Below, piece by piece: positions 25,964-35,965 of a DNA stretch of 64,000 nt (its first letter is position 1; each line of letters starts with the position of its first letter). A model generated the notes under the pieces. It saw only the letters and a list, made by a program, of their open reading frames with translations, ran no database searches and was not told the origin of the DNA. The DNA is from CAIVPM01 sp964477265 (GTDB lineage Bacteria; Bacteroidota; Bacteroidia; Chitinophagales; Chitinophagaceae): NCBI GenBank assembly GCA_964477265.1, contig CAYZDJ010000006.1, positions 113,858-177,857 of the forward strand, given 5' to 3'. A program made the translations under genes and the position numbers.

Positions 25964-27673
25964 TTACTCTTCCTTTCTATACATTAATCCATCCTGGTTG
26001 GCATAGCTTATAAGCTGTAGCTTTTCATCATATAATCCAAATAGCTTAAAGCCTTTCAGTCTGTAATAATCGTTGTAGTAGTATGCAGGTATTGCTGTAA
26101 ACTTAGGCTCAATAGTATTGCTCATTTCCAAACCAGCAATTTCTTTATTCCACCTCAGTTGTGTTATACCATATTTACCATCATTCTTTAAAATGATATA
26201 GTTGTTTGTTTGTGGATGCATTGTTTGCATATTATTGTCAGCAATAAAATCATATTTTACAGGGATTATAATATTGCCTTTTGTATTCAACAACCCACAC
26301 TTACCATTTTGATAAGTCACCAGTTTTTCTGATGTATTTTTAACCATGCTATTCTTTAAAGGCTTTCCATAATAAGAAGTGTAAGTTTTTTTAAAGTTCA
26401 GTTCTATCTTGTTATACCCCCAGCTATACTCTTTCATTTGCCCTTCAATAGAATCATATATCAATGGCACATTTACATCGCCATTGGCAAATAAAACACC
26501 ACACTTAAACTTACCACCCTCCTTTACATAAGCTAGGTAATTTGTACCAAAATAAAATAACGAATCGTAAATATTGCCTCTAAGCTCTCCTTCTATAACT
26601 AAGCCATACTTATTGTTTTTTTTATAGATAACAGGTTGGTTATACTGTGTGGTTGTTCCTCCAACAGAAAAATAAAATGTTTCATTTGCTGTGTTCAGAT
26701 ATGTTTTTTTATCAGTATCGGTAACATAAAAAAGCGAATCCTTTACAGCCCTGTAAAAGGGTTTAAATGGAGGTTTTTTAAATTCAGGAGGATTGGCAAT
26801 ATAACCTTTTTCTTCGGGCACTGCCACATCATTCATTCCATAAGAATCCCTTGCAATATCAACCACTTCTACAACATCTTCACTGCCCCTGTTTCCTTTT
26901 TTACTTTCTGTGTTGCTTTCCTGGTTTATCAACTTAAACTTGCCGGTGCTGTAATCAATTACTGTAGTAAACATATAATTATTGCTGTCAATATAATCAA
27001 CTGCAATTGCCCTGCTTCTTTCTGCAACCCTTGCCTTCCTTAGCTTGTTCACATCCTTCAATAACCATTGTGATATATCCTGCTTCTCTGTATCAAACAC
27101 AAAAAGGCTAAAGCGTTTGCCAAAATTTTCGCTGCTGAACAGCAATAGCTTTTTAACCTTGTTGTTGCCTGCATTAAGGTATATGGTATCTACCATCTCC
27201 AGCCTCCTGAAATTTTCGGGATATACATTTTTACCAATAACAGTAAACAAAGATGTAAATCTGTCCCTGCCCTTAAAGGTTCTAAATTGCTCTTTGGTTA
27301 AATGGTTATAACGTGTTTCACACATTGCCATAATACATTTATCAGCATAAATCCTGTAGCTTGTATAAGGTTGGCTGCCTATTATTTCCCTGCCTTTATA
27401 AATTAACCCTGTTTGCTTAACCTCATCATTTTTACGCAAAAAATAATTGTAAGGCGTTGTTTCTAATGTATCGTTAAGCACAATTTTATTCTCTGTTTTA
27501 AAGTACTCATCAGCAAGCCATATAACATTGTCATATTTGGGTTGCAGCTTTACCTTGCCATACTGGTTACATAGTCCATACTGGTTACCTGCTTTGTATG
27601 GAATTAAAATGTCCTGAGCAGATGCCACACAACCTGTAACTATAAATGCAATTAGTAAAATATAATATTTCAT
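25964..27673 (-). CDS. WG-repeat exported protein
   Basis: A 569-residue protein with a signal peptide or lipoprotein-like N-terminus (MKYYILLIAFIVTGCVASAQ; Cys15 lies in TGC and could be acylated). It contains WG/KWGF-like beta-hairpin repeats: YGLCNQYGKVKLQPKYDNVIW near the N-terminus, FKCGVLFANGDVNVPLIYDSI, GKCGLLNTKGNIIIPVKYDFI and GKYGITQLRW. Such repeats form a circular beta structure of unknown binding role. It starts 9 bp after the queG stop, so it is probably co-transcribed with queG, although a functional link is not obvious. Confidence 0.8.
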   Translation of the reverse strand: MKYYILLIAFIVTGCVASAQDILIPYKAGNQYGLCNQYGKVKLQPKYDNVIWLADEYFKTENKIVLNDTLETTPYNYFLRKNDEVKQTGLIYKGREIIGSQPYTSYRIYADKCIMAMCETRYNHLTKEQFRTFKGRDRFTSLFTVIGKNVYPENFRRLEMVDTIYLNAGNNKVKKLLLFSSENFGKRFSLFVFDTEKQDISQWLLKDVNKLRKARVAERSRAIAVDYIDSNNYMFTTVIDYSTGKFKLINQESNTESKKGNRGSEDVVEVVDIARDSYGMNDVAVPEEKGYIANPPEFKKPPFKPFYRAVKDSLFYVTDTDKKTYLNTANETFYFSVGGTTTQYNQPVIYKKNNKYGLVIEGELRGNIYDSLFYFGTNYLAYVKEGGKFKCGVLFANGDVNVPLIYDSIEGQMKEYSWGYNKIELNFKKTYTSYYGKPLKNSMVKNTSEKLVTYQNGKCGLLNTKGNIIIPVKYDFIADNNMQTMHPQTNNYIILKNDGKYGITQLRWNKEIAGLEMSNTIEPKFTAIPAYYYNDYYRLKGFKLFGLYDEKLQLISYANQDGLMYRKEE

Positions 27674-27682
27674 TGTTATTCT

Positions 27683-28624
27683 TTATGAGTGTATAAACTT
27701 CAGGTTTCTTTTTATACCTGCAAACTTGGTGCGTTTAATGGGACTGTTTTTAAAAATGATTTTAAACTGTTCTTCAGTTAGCTCTTCCCAATCTTTTGTA
27801 TTAAAGTTTAATACCTGTGGCAGTGGCTCAAACTCTTTTTCTGAATGGCTTGCAGCAAATCTATTCCAAGGGCAAACGTCCTGACAAACATCGCAACCAA
27901 ACATCCAATTATCAAATTTGCCCTGCATATTATTGGGTATTAAAGCATCCTTCAGTTCAATAGTAAAATAAGAAATACACTTACTGCCATCAACCACTTT
28001 ATTAGGTAAAATGGCATCTGTGGGGCAAGTGTCAATACACTTGGTGCAGGTGCCACAAAAGTCCTTTGCAAAAGCATTGTCATAGTCCAGCTCCACATCA
28101 ACAATAAGCGTGGCAATAAAAAAGAAACTACCATTTTGTTTGGTAATTACATTTCCATTTTTACCCACCCAGCCCAAACCACTCTTTACTGCCCAGGTTC
28201 TTTCTAAAACTGGTGCAGAGTCAACAAATCCACGACCATTAAAATCGCCTATTTGTTTTTTGAGTATGTCATAAAATTCGTTGAGTTGTTTTTTTATTAC
28301 TTCGTGATAATCTTTACCGTAGGCATATTTAGAAATTTTGGGTTGTCCAACTTCCGTTTCTCGTTTATCGTCTATCGTTCTATCATCATTATAATAATTC
28401 TTCAAAACAGTTATCACGCTTTTGGCATTGGGTACCAGTAATTGGGGGTTTGTTCTAAGGTCAAAATAATTTTCCATATAGCTCATGCTGCCATTAAAAC
28501 CTTTATGCAGCCATTGTTCCAATCGCCTTGCATCCTCATTCAAAAACCCGGCTTTGGCAATGCCACAATAAGAAAAGCCAAGCTGCTGTGCCGTATGTTT
28601 TATAAATTGAGAATGAGATAGCAT
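27683..28624 (-). CDS. queG: QueG, epoxyqueuosine reductase
   Basis: QueG reduces epoxyqueuosine in tRNA to queuosine using cobalamin and two [4Fe-4S] clusters. The frame is open to 28714, but the ATG at 28624 (MLSHSQFIKHTAQQLGF) matches the family N-terminus and gives 313 residues. The cobalamin-side aspartate is D135 in VDSAPVLERTWA. Ferredoxin-type motifs are C190, C193, C196 and C200 (CGTCTKCIDTCP) and C244, C247 and C251 (CDVCQDVCPWN), plus C216. A WG-repeat gene follows after 9 bp. It pairs functionally with queA at the left edge. Confidence 0.93.
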   Translation of the reverse strand: MLSHSQFIKHTAQQLGFSYCGIAKAGFLNEDARRLEQWLHKGFNGSMSYMENYFDLRTNPQLLVPNAKSVITVLKNYYNDDRTIDDKRETEVGQPKISKYAYGKDYHEVIKKQLNEFYDILKKQIGDFNGRGFVDSAPVLERTWAVKSGLGWVGKNGNVITKQNGSFFFIATLIVDVELDYDNAFAKDFCGTCTKCIDTCPTDAILPNKVVDGSKCISYFTIELKDALIPNNMQGKFDNWMFGCDVCQDVCPWNRFAASHSEKEFEPLPQVLNFNTKDWEELTEEQFKIIFKNSPIKRTKFAGIKRNLKFIHS

Positions 28625-28645
28625 TAAGCAAAGATGAAAGAAATT

Positions 28646-28704
28646 AGCCACTAAGACGCAAAGGCACAAATAAAATTGCTTAGTGCATGATGCCTTAGTG
28701 GCAA
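28646..28704. repeat. Dispersed repeat with inverted arms between queG and the FAD/Fe-S dehydrogenase
   Basis: GCCACTAAG (28647-28655) is mirrored by CTTAGTGGC (28694-28702), with GACGCAAAGGCAC following the left arm. It is part of the CACAAAGG / ACGCAAAG intergenic family. Confidence 0.5.
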
Positions 28705-28743
28705 TAAAACTCAATCACTTATTTTCGCCACGTTCACACAGCA

Positions 28744-31698
28744 ATGAAAGAGAAATTACAGCAGCTTAAAACACAGCTTACAGGCGAATTATTTTTGGAC
28801 GATACCATGCGTATTTTGTATGCAACTGATGCCAGTGCATATAGGGAAATGCCATTGGCTGTGTGCATTCCACAAACAAAAGATGATTTAAAGACACTGA
28901 TAAAATTTGCTGCTGCAAATAATACTTCACTCATTCCACGAACTGCTGGAACTTCTTTGGCTGGGCAGGTTGTAGGCAATGGAATTATTGTTGATGTTTC
29001 AAAATATTTCAATAAAATTTTAGAATTAAATACAAAAGAAAATTATGTTATTGTTGAGCCAGGAGTTGTAAGAGATGAATTGAATTTGTTTTTAAAGCCA
29101 CATCATCTTTTTTATGGACCAGAAACATCAACTGCCAACAGGGCTATGATTGGTGGAATGGTGGGTAATAATAGTTGTGGCAGCAATAGTGTGAAATATG
29201 GCAGTGCAAGAGAGCATTTGCTGGAAGTTGAATGTTTGCTGAGTGATGGTACAGAAACCGTTTTTAAAGCCTTATCACTTGATGAATTTCATAATAAATG
29301 CGAAGGCAATTCTCTTGAAAATAATATTTACAAAACAATAAGAAGTATTTTAAGTGATTATAATAACCAGCAAGAGATAACAACACATTTTCCCAAGGCA
29401 AGCATTGAAAGAAGGAACACTGGTTATGCATTGGATATGTTGATGAACACTTCACCTTTTATTGCTGGCAAGGAAGACTTTAACTTTTGCAAACTGATTG
29501 CTGGCAGTGAGGGAACGCTTTGTTTTATCACTAAAATAAAATTGAACCTAGTTCCTATTCCACCAAAAAATATTGGCTTGTTGTGTGTGCACTTTAATAG
29601 TATTGATGAAGCACTTCGTGCAAATATTATTGCTATGAAATACAAGCCCAGTGCCAGTGAATTGATTGACCATTATATTTTAGAATGCACCAAAGAAAAT
29701 GCAGAGCAAAGTAAAAACAGGTTCTTTGTAAAGGGCGACCCACAGGCAATTCTTGTTATTGAAATTGCAAAAGATACAAAAGAAGAAGTGGAACAAATTG
29801 CCAAGCAAATAGAAGCTGAAATGCTTGCTCATAATTATGGCTATCATTTTCCTTTATTGTTTAATGAAGACAGTAAAAAGATATGGACTTTGCGTAAAGC
29901 AGGCTTGGGTTTGTTAAGCAATTTACCTGGTGATGAAAAGGCTGTTGCTGTAATTGAAGACACAGCAGTTGATGTAAATGATTTGCCCAATTACATAAAA
30001 GAGTTCAACGAAATTTTAGCAAGACATAATATGAACGCTGTGCATTATGCACATGCTGGCAGTGGCGAGTTGCATTTACGACCCATCATTAATTTAAAAA
30101 CAGAAGAAGGCAACAGGCAGTTCAGGATAATTGCAGAAGAGATTGCAACGCTTGTAAAAAAATATAATGGCAGCTTAAGTGGTGAACATGGTGATGGAAG
30201 GTTGCGTGGTGAATTTATTGAGCAAATGGTTGGTGCAAAAAATTATCAGTTGTTCAGGCAAATCAAAACAACGTTTGACCCACACAATATTTTTAATCCC
30301 AACAAAATTGTTGATACACCAAGTATGAACACAATGTTGCGATACACGCCAAACCAGCAAACACCAACGTTTAATACTATTTTCAGGTATTATAACCAGG
30401 ATGTATTGCAACACGCTGAACAATGCAATGGCAGTGGTGATTGCAGGAAATCTCATTTGAGTGGTGGCACAATGTGCCCAAGCTATATGGCAACAAAAAA
30501 TGAGAAAGATACCACAAGGGCAAGGGCAAATATTCTAAGGGAATTTTTAACGAACAGTAAAAGTGTAAACAGGTTTAACCATAAAGAAATTTATGATGTG
30601 ATGGACTTATGCCTTAGTTGTAAAGCCTGCAAAAGTGAATGTCCATCAAACGTAGATGTGGCAAAGCTTAAAGCAGAATTCCTGCAACAATATTATGATG
30701 AAAATGGCGTGCCTTTTAGAAGCAGGTTGATTGCAAACTTTTCCAGATCTGCAAAGCTGGGAAGCATATTTCCTGCTGCATATAACCTTGTTGTTACTGC
30801 ACCTGTAATAAGTAGTGTAGTAAAGAAAGTGAGTGGGTTTGCAGTGAAACGAAGTATGCCAAAATTGTATAAGACTACTCTTGAAAGCTGGTATAAGAAG
30901 TCTTTAGGAAAAAGTCTTTTGTCTTTAGCTGAAAACAATGCTCAAGGATCAAAGACTAAAGACCAAATAAAGACTGTGTATTTGTTCAACGATGAATTTA
31001 CGAATTATAACGACACAGAAATAGGAATAACAGCAATTAAACTTTTAGAAAAATTAGGTTACAATGTTATTATTCCAAAGCATATTGAAAGTGGCAGAGC
31101 CTGGCTGAGCAAGGGTTTGATAAGAAAAGCAAAGAACATAGCCAATATAAATATTGCCTTACTGAAAGATATAATTAATGAAGAAAATGTTTTGATAGGT
31201 ATTGAACCAAGTGCTATACTTACATTCAGGGATGAATATATTGACCTTGCAACTGATGAACATTTTGAAGCTGCAAAAAGCCTTGCAAAAAATGTTTTCT
31301 TGATTGATGAGTTTATTGCCAATGAAATAAAAAAAGGAAATATTTCTCAAGAACAATTTACTTCAAACCCTTTACACATTAAGCTTCACGGGCATTGCCA
31401 GCAAAAATCTTTAAGCAGTGCAAACTATTCAAAAACCATTTTATCACTGCCAAAAAATTATAGTGTTGATATTATTCCAAGTGGTTGTTGTGGTATGGCA
31501 GGCAGCTTTGGTTATGAAAAGGAACATTATGATTTATCAATGCAAATAGGAGAGTTGGTATTGTTCCCAACTGTAAGGCAACAGCCTGAAACCATTGCCA
31601 TTGCTGCACCTGGCACCAGTTGCAGGCATCAGATAAAGGATGGAACAAAAAGATTAGCAAAACATCCTATTGAGATTTTGTATGAGGCTTTGGTGTAA
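28744..31698 (+). CDS. FAD-binding and iron-sulfur-binding oxidoreductase (GlcD-GlcF / YdiJ-like 2-hydroxyacid dehydrogenase)
   Basis: A 984-residue fusion. The N-terminal half is a flavin dehydrogenase of the GlcD/D-lactate type: FAD-binding domain (about 20-240; IPRTAGTSLAGQVVGNG, GGMVGNNSCGSNS) and the FAD-oxidase C domain (VHYAHAGSGELHLRPI, SGEHGDGRLRG). Then come two ferredoxin-like cysteine clusters at about 561-578 (CNGSGDCRK, TMCPSY) and 623-634 (CLSCKACKSEC), and a GlcF-like CCG domain (HGHCQQKS, PSGCCGMAGSFGYEKEHY). The layout resembles E. coli YdiJ, reported to oxidise D-2-hydroxyglutarate. Exact substrate (D-lactate, glycolate or D-2-hydroxyglutarate) is not decidable by eye. Divergent from queG. 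Confidence 0.9.
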   Translation: MKEKLQQLKTQLTGELFLDDTMRILYATDASAYREMPLAVCIPQTKDDLKTLIKFAAANNTSLIPRTAGTSLAGQVVGNGIIVDVSKYFNKILELNTKENYVIVEPGVVRDELNLFLKPHHLFYGPETSTANRAMIGGMVGNNSCGSNSVKYGSAREHLLEVECLLSDGTETVFKALSLDEFHNKCEGNSLENNIYKTIRSILSDYNNQQEITTHFPKASIERRNTGYALDMLMNTSPFIAGKEDFNFCKLIAGSEGTLCFITKIKLNLVPIPPKNIGLLCVHFNSIDEALRANIIAMKYKPSASELIDHYILECTKENAEQSKNRFFVKGDPQAILVIEIAKDTKEEVEQIAKQIEAEMLAHNYGYHFPLLFNEDSKKIWTLRKAGLGLLSNLPGDEKAVAVIEDTAVDVNDLPNYIKEFNEILARHNMNAVHYAHAGSGELHLRPIINLKTEEGNRQFRIIAEEIATLVKKYNGSLSGEHGDGRLRGEFIEQMVGAKNYQLFRQIKTTFDPHNIFNPNKIVDTPSMNTMLRYTPNQQTPTFNTIFRYYNQDVLQHAEQCNGSGDCRKSHLSGGTMCPSYMATKNEKDTTRARANILREFLTNSKSVNRFNHKEIYDVMDLCLSCKACKSECPSNVDVAKLKAEFLQQYYDENGVPFRSRLIANFSRSAKLGSIFPAAYNLVVTAPVISSVVKKVSGFAVKRSMPKLYKTTLESWYKKSLGKSLLSLAENNAQGSKTKDQIKTVYLFNDEFTNYNDTEIGITAIKLLEKLGYNVIIPKHIESGRAWLSKGLIRKAKNIANINIALLKDIINEENVLIGIEPSAILTFRDEYIDLATDEHFEAAKSLAKNVFLIDEFIANEIKKGNISQEQFTSNPLHIKLHGHCQQKSLSSANYSKTILSLPKNYSVDIIPSGCCGMAGSFGYEKEHYDLSMQIGELVLFPTVRQQPETIAIAAPGTSCRHQIKDGTKRLAKHPIEILYEALV

Positions 31699-31707
31699 TT
31701 TATTACT

Positions 31708-32025
31708 TTAAATTACTATCCATATAAATAGTAAAATAAAACCAACGAATAACATAGAACCTAAAATAATATTAACATAAGATAGTATTCCAATCCATCT
31801 ATATACGTCTTCATTTTTAAAGCAACTAAAATCTATTTTTTTCTTTACAATTTTCAATATTATCAAAGACAGTATTGCAAATAGAAGTGTGATAAAATAA
31901 ATTACTATAAGAAGAATTGATTCAGTAAAATTGAATATTAAAGAATCAATAAAATATAAACCTAACATTATGTATGGCAAGGCTATTAATAATAAAGGAA
32001 TCTTTAAATAGTTACTTAATTTCAT
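31708..32025 (-). CDS. Small membrane protein, unknown function
   Basis: A 105-residue hydrophobic protein with three probable transmembrane helices at about 9-31, 36-58 and 80-104 and a short basic loop (KIVKKKIDFSC) between the second and third. I recognise no family. The ATG at 32025 is preceded by an A-rich leader. It converges with the FAD/Fe-S dehydrogenase (9 bp between stops) and lies 27 bp downstream of cdsA on the same strand. Its base composition is more AT-rich than its neighbours, common for small membrane proteins. Confidence 0.55.
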   Translation of the reverse strand: MKLSNYLKIPLLLIALPYIMLGLYFIDSLIFNFTESILLIVIYFITLLFAILSLIILKIVKKKIDFSCFKNEDVYRWIGILSYVNIILGSMLFVGFILLFIWIVI

Positions 32026-32052
32026 TGTAACATAAAAGAAGGTTTTGATTAT

Positions 32053-32928
32053 TTAAAACAACTGTAAAAACATCCAAACAAAAGGTGTTGCCAAAAGCAA
32101 AGAATCAAACCTGTCTAAAAAACCACCATGGCCAGGCATAAAATTTCCACTATCTTTCACATTGGCAAGTCGTTTCAGTTTGCTTTCCAATAAATCGCCT
32201 AAAGTACCAATAACTGCACCTATGGCTGAAATGCCTACTACAATATAAATATTGTTTTTGCTAACAAAAAAGTAGCAAACAGCAGTAACTGTAACAATAG
32301 CCAATATAGCACCACCAATTGTGCCTTCCCAGGTTTTTTTTGGAGAAATTTTAGTCAAAGAATTTTTGCCAATTAAAGAGCCCACTAAATAAGCCATTGT
32401 ATCATTTATCCAAATGGAAGCAATAAGTATGGCTGGTGTTACATAACCAAAATCAAGGAATAAAAAATTGCCTTTAAATATAATACCTTCATTCCTTAAA
32501 CTTATCATCAAACCCCAACTAATAGAGATATACACCAAGCCAAAAAAAGAATGAGCGACAACTTTAGCATTATCTTTTTTACTTAAAACAATTTCCTTTC
32601 CTGGCAAAATCACAGCAACAAATACAAGCAACCATTTTCCAATTTCTGATAATGGAATACTAAATGGTTGTATTCTTGTGTCAATGTTCCAAAGCATAAA
32701 CCCAAAGCCACCAAGCATTACAGCATATTTATGAAAAGTTGAAATATTCTTGTAAGCAGGGTCTATTAATCCAATCATTTTTTGATATTCTATCCAACAA
32801 CCAAAATGAATAATAGAAAATAAAATAAAAAAACTCCAGTAATTGTATAGCAAGCCAAACAGCATTACTGCAACAAAAATTACTGCTGTTAATGCTCTTA
32901 TTTTTAGTGTTTGTAAGTTTAAAGCCAC
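32053..32928 (-). CDS. cdsA: CdsA, phosphatidate cytidylyltransferase
   Basis: CdsA makes CDP-diacylglycerol from phosphatidic acid and CTP, the branch point of phospholipid synthesis. The 291-residue polytopic protein has about eight transmembrane helices and the full family signature near its C-terminus: SKLKRLANVKDSGNFMPGHG followed by GFLDRFD. An upstream SPKKTWEGTIGG block is also typical. The first codon is a GTG at 32928 (MALNLQTLKIRAL); no in-frame ATG precedes the first helix. The CPBP protease gene ends 15 bp upstream on the same strand, so they are likely co-transcribed. Confidence 0.93.
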   Translation of the reverse strand: MALNLQTLKIRALTAVIFVAVMLFGLLYNYWSFFILFSIIHFGCWIEYQKMIGLIDPAYKNISTFHKYAVMLGGFGFMLWNIDTRIQPFSIPLSEIGKWLLVFVAVILPGKEIVLSKKDNAKVVAHSFFGLVYISISWGLMISLRNEGIIFKGNFLFLDFGYVTPAILIASIWINDTMAYLVGSLIGKNSLTKISPKKTWEGTIGGAILAIVTVTAVCYFFVSKNNIYIVVGISAIGAVIGTLGDLLESKLKRLANVKDSGNFMPGHGGFLDRFDSLLLATPFVWMFLQLF

Positions 32929-32943
32929 CTCGTTAGTTTATAG

Positions 32944-33930
32944 TTAAAAATTAATAGTTGAATTGCTAAATTGGTTTAATGTAGTATTATTTTTCTCACA
33001 AACTCTTTTATACACTATCAATAAACCAATCATCATTACCAAAGCAATTGCACCAAGCCATAAAGGGAAAGTGTCATTCATTGTCTTGGCAGCATCTTGT
33101 CCATTTTTTAAAGCAAAATACATTGCAGTAATGGCAATTCCATTATTAATAAAGTGCATTAAAATATTTAGCCATAAACTTTTGCCATAATAAAACAAAT
33201 AGCCCAAAACTGCACCCAGCATCATTCTTGGCAAAAACCCATACCAGCTAAAATGAATAATACTAAACCAGAATGCTGTAAAAAATATAGCAAAGTGTGG
33301 TTCTTTAAACCAATTTACAAACAATTTTTGGATAGCTCCCCTAAACAATAGCTCTTCAAAAATAGCAGGCAACACAGCAACCAAAATCATTGAAACTAAA
33401 TAGTCGCCAATTGTTTTCATATTACTAAAAATCATTATTTGCTTGGCATAATCGGCTTCCATTTTATCAAATTTCAATTTCAATTTGTGAGATATTGGAA
33501 TCATCTGATTCAACTCACCTAATGCACCACTTAATATTAATCCAACAAATGCAATGGCAACAACCAAACCTACTTGGGTAAAATTTATTTTATGGTTTAA
33601 TCCCAAATATTGTATTGGCTGTTTATTTACAATTCGTGCAAATGCAAATGCTGGAATTGCCATTAATACCAAAGTGCCTAAAACCTGCATTAGCATTACT
33701 TTACTTACGTTTGCAGGATTGGTCATTACATCCATCAGCTTATCTGCATTGCCACTCATTAGGGTTTTAAAATCTGTCATGGTAAGAAAGATTATCAATT
33801 GCACAAATGCAGCAACAATCGCCCCACCTATAATTAAGCCTAATAATATTCCCAATTGCCCCCAATAACTTATAGGCTTGGGTTTGGTAAAATCATCATT
33901 TAAAAAATCTGGTTGTATGTTTGCATCCAT
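32944..33930 (-). CDS. CPBP-family intramembrane metalloprotease
   Basis: A 328-residue integral membrane protein of the CAAX protease/bacteriocin-processing (Abi) family. The catalytic EExxxR motif is in FEELLFRGAIQ, followed by the histidine motifs of the second and fourth core helices (IIHFSWYGFLPRMMLGAVLG and LWLNILMHFINNG). About eight transmembrane helices are visible. The open frame extends to 34113, but that stretch overlaps dusB on the other strand; the ATG at 33930 (MDANIQPDF) is the sensible start and leaves a 19-bp divergent gap to dusB. Natural substrate unknown. Confidence 0.85.
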   Translation of the reverse strand: MDANIQPDFLNDDFTKPKPISYWGQLGILLGLIIGGAIVAAFVQLIIFLTMTDFKTLMSGNADKLMDVMTNPANVSKVMLMQVLGTLVLMAIPAFAFARIVNKQPIQYLGLNHKINFTQVGLVVAIAFVGLILSGALGELNQMIPISHKLKLKFDKMEADYAKQIMIFSNMKTIGDYLVSMILVAVLPAIFEELLFRGAIQKLFVNWFKEPHFAIFFTAFWFSIIHFSWYGFLPRMMLGAVLGYLFYYGKSLWLNILMHFINNGIAITAMYFALKNGQDAAKTMNDTFPLWLGAIALVMMIGLLIVYKRVCEKNNTTLNQFSNSTINF

Positions 33931-33949
33931 TTTATAACAAATTTTAAAG

Positions 33950-34987
33950 ATGGTAAAAATAGGGAACATAGCATTACCTGAATTTCCTTTGTTGCTTGCA
34001 CCAATGGAAGACGTTAGTGATCCTCCATTCAGGGCTGTGTGCAAAGACAATGGTGCAGACCTTATGTACACTGAGTTTATAAGCAGTGAAGGATTGATTC
34101 GTGATGCTATCAAGAGCAGGAAGAAGCTGGATATTTATGATTACGAAAAGCCAATTGGCATCCAGATTTTTGGTGGTGATGAGGAAGCTATGGCAATGAG
34201 TGCAAAAATTGTTGATGCAGTGCAACCAGATTTATTGGATATAAATTTTGGATGTCCTGTAAAAAAAGTTGTGGCTCGTGGTGCTGGTGCTGGTGTGTTA
34301 AAAGATATTGATTTGATGGTGCGTTTAACAGAAGCTTGTGTTAGAAGCACAAACCTTCCTGTAACTGTTAAAACAAGATTGGGCTGGGATGATAGCACCA
34401 AAAACATTGAAGAAGTTGCAGAAAGATTGCAAGATGTTGGCATTAAAGCATTGGCAATTCATGGAAGAACCAGAAGCCAGATGTATAAAGGAGAAGCTGA
34501 TTGGACACTGATTGATAAAGTAAAAAACAATCCAAGAATCAAAATTCCAATTTTTGGAAATGGTGATATTAATAGTCCACAAAAAGCAGCAGATTTTAAA
34601 AAGCGTTTTAATGTTGATGGAATGATGATTGGCCGTGCTGCTATTGGTTATCCATGGATTTTCAGGGAAATAAAACATTACTTAAAAACTGGTGAAGTGC
34701 TTGCTGCACCTACAATACAAGAGAGAGTAGCTGTGTGTAAAAAGCATTTAAGGTTAAGCCTTGAATGGAAAGGACATACAGTTGGCATTAATGAAATGAA
34801 AACACATTATACCAATTATTTAAAAGGCTTGCCAAATATTAAAGAGTACAGAACAAAACTTGTTACCACAAATGATTTAGATATTGTTTATAGTGTTTTA
34901 GATGAAGTTGAAAAGGTATATGCAGGTTATGAATTTGAATTAAAATATGATGAGCTGAGAAATTATCACCAAACTTGTCCAATGTAA
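33950..34987 (+). CDS. dusB: DusB-like tRNA-dihydrouridine synthase
   Basis: Reduces specific uridines in the tRNA D-loop to dihydrouridine with FMN and NADPH. The 345-residue TIM-barrel enzyme shows APMEDVSDPPFR at 17-28, the MYTEFISSEGL block, the conserved cysteine region INFGCPVKKVVARGAGAGVL around C102, LAIHGRTRSQMYKGEADW and IPIFGNGDINS. These fit the DusB/NifR3 branch. The start (ATG 33950) is 19 bp from the divergent CPBP start, so the two promoters must overlap or lie within the coding regions. It appears monocistronic. Confidence 0.9.
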   Translation: MVKIGNIALPEFPLLLAPMEDVSDPPFRAVCKDNGADLMYTEFISSEGLIRDAIKSRKKLDIYDYEKPIGIQIFGGDEEAMAMSAKIVDAVQPDLLDINFGCPVKKVVARGAGAGVLKDIDLMVRLTEACVRSTNLPVTVKTRLGWDDSTKNIEEVAERLQDVGIKALAIHGRTRSQMYKGEADWTLIDKVKNNPRIKIPIFGNGDINSPQKAADFKKRFNVDGMMIGRAAIGYPWIFREIKHYLKTGEVLAAPTIQERVAVCKKHLRLSLEWKGHTVGINEMKTHYTNYLKGLPNIKEYRTKLVTTNDLDIVYSVLDEVEKVYAGYEFELKYDELRNYHQTCPM

Positions 34988-35029
34988 AAAATTTCTGGAT
35001 ACATGAATAGTTTATTCGTGTATCCAGAA

Positions 35030-35959
35030 CTATAACTCCTTATCCAATTTCTCCAAAACAATTTTTGCCATTTTATAAAATGCTTCATTGCTATAGCCTG
35101 CAATATGTGGTGTGATGATTACATTTTTTTGTTGCAATAAAAAATTAAGTTGCTGCTTTTCTTGCTGCGTATAGGTTTCAAGCTTTTCGTTTTCTAAAAC
35201 ATCAAGTGCTACAGCTTTTACTTTTTTATTGTTAATCGCATTTATTAAAGCATTTGTATCAACAATATCTCCACGACTTGCATTCAAAAAATAAGGTTGG
35301 TTTTGTAGTGAGTTAAAGAAGTTATCATCGGCATAATGTTTTGTAATTTCAGTTAATGGCAAATGCAAACTGATAACATCTGCATACCTGCAAATTTGTT
35401 CAACATTTGCTTCTTTTATATAGCTATTTGCAAATCCAAATTTATTAATATCATTTACCAAAACTGTTACATTAAATGAGGCAAGCAATTTTGCAAATGC
35501 ACTTCCTGTATGTCCAAAGCCAATGATACCAATGGTTTTGCCAAACAATTCTTCTCCCCTATTTTCATCTCTTATAAAATTTCCATGCTTTAAATCATTA
35601 CTGCTTTTATTAATATTGTTCATTAAACTAAGCAATAAACCAAGGCTATGTTCTGCCACTGCATTACAATTTCCTTCAGGGCTACTAACACATTTTATAT
35701 TTTTGCTTATAGCATAATCAACATCAATATGTTCCATACCACTACCCAATCTTCCAATAAATTCTAAGTTAATGGCAGCATCAATAATTTGCTTGTCAAT
35801 TACAATGCTTGTAGTAGTTATCAATCCTGTGTAAGTGTTGATTTCATTGAGCAATTGGGCATAATTTATTTTTGGTTGATGATTTACTTCATAACCTTTT
35901 AATGTTAATTGCTCAATTAAATATGGATGGCATTTAGCAGTAATAATTACTTTTTTCAT
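35030..35959 (-). CDS. D-isomer-specific 2-hydroxyacid dehydrogenase, phosphoglycerate dehydrogenase-like
   Basis: A 309-residue NAD-dependent dehydrogenase. The frame is open to 35974, but the ATG at 35959 (MKKVIITAKCHPYL) fits better. The Rossmann core GKTIGIIGFGHTGSAFAKLL and the catalytic elements (LGRLGSGMEHID, NASRGDIVD with Arg, VALDVLENE with Glu, and the histidine in IITPHIAGYSNEA) are complete. It lacks the C-terminal ACT domain of long SerA proteins. As no serA lies by serC, this may supply 3-phosphohydroxypyruvate for serine synthesis, but a different 2-hydroxyacid substrate is equally possible. rsmA precedes it. Confidence 0.82.
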   Translation of the reverse strand: MKKVIITAKCHPYLIEQLTLKGYEVNHQPKINYAQLLNEINTYTGLITTTSIVIDKQIIDAAINLEFIGRLGSGMEHIDVDYAISKNIKCVSSPEGNCNAVAEHSLGLLLSLMNNINKSSNDLKHGNFIRDENRGEELFGKTIGIIGFGHTGSAFAKLLASFNVTVLVNDINKFGFANSYIKEANVEQICRYADVISLHLPLTEITKHYADDNFFNSLQNQPYFLNASRGDIVDTNALINAINNKKVKAVALDVLENEKLETYTQQEKQQLNFLLQQKNVIITPHIAGYSNEAFYKMAKIVLEKLDKEL

Positions 35960-35965
35960 AATGAT

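Noticed and set aside
28625..28714. N-terminal extension of QueG
   Set aside because: The extra 30 residues are translated from a dispersed repeat; the family N-terminus begins at the ATG at 28624.
33931..34113. N-terminal extension of the CPBP protease
   Set aside because: The 61 extra residues would overlap dusB on the other strand and read as antisense of it; the ATG at 33930 is preferred.
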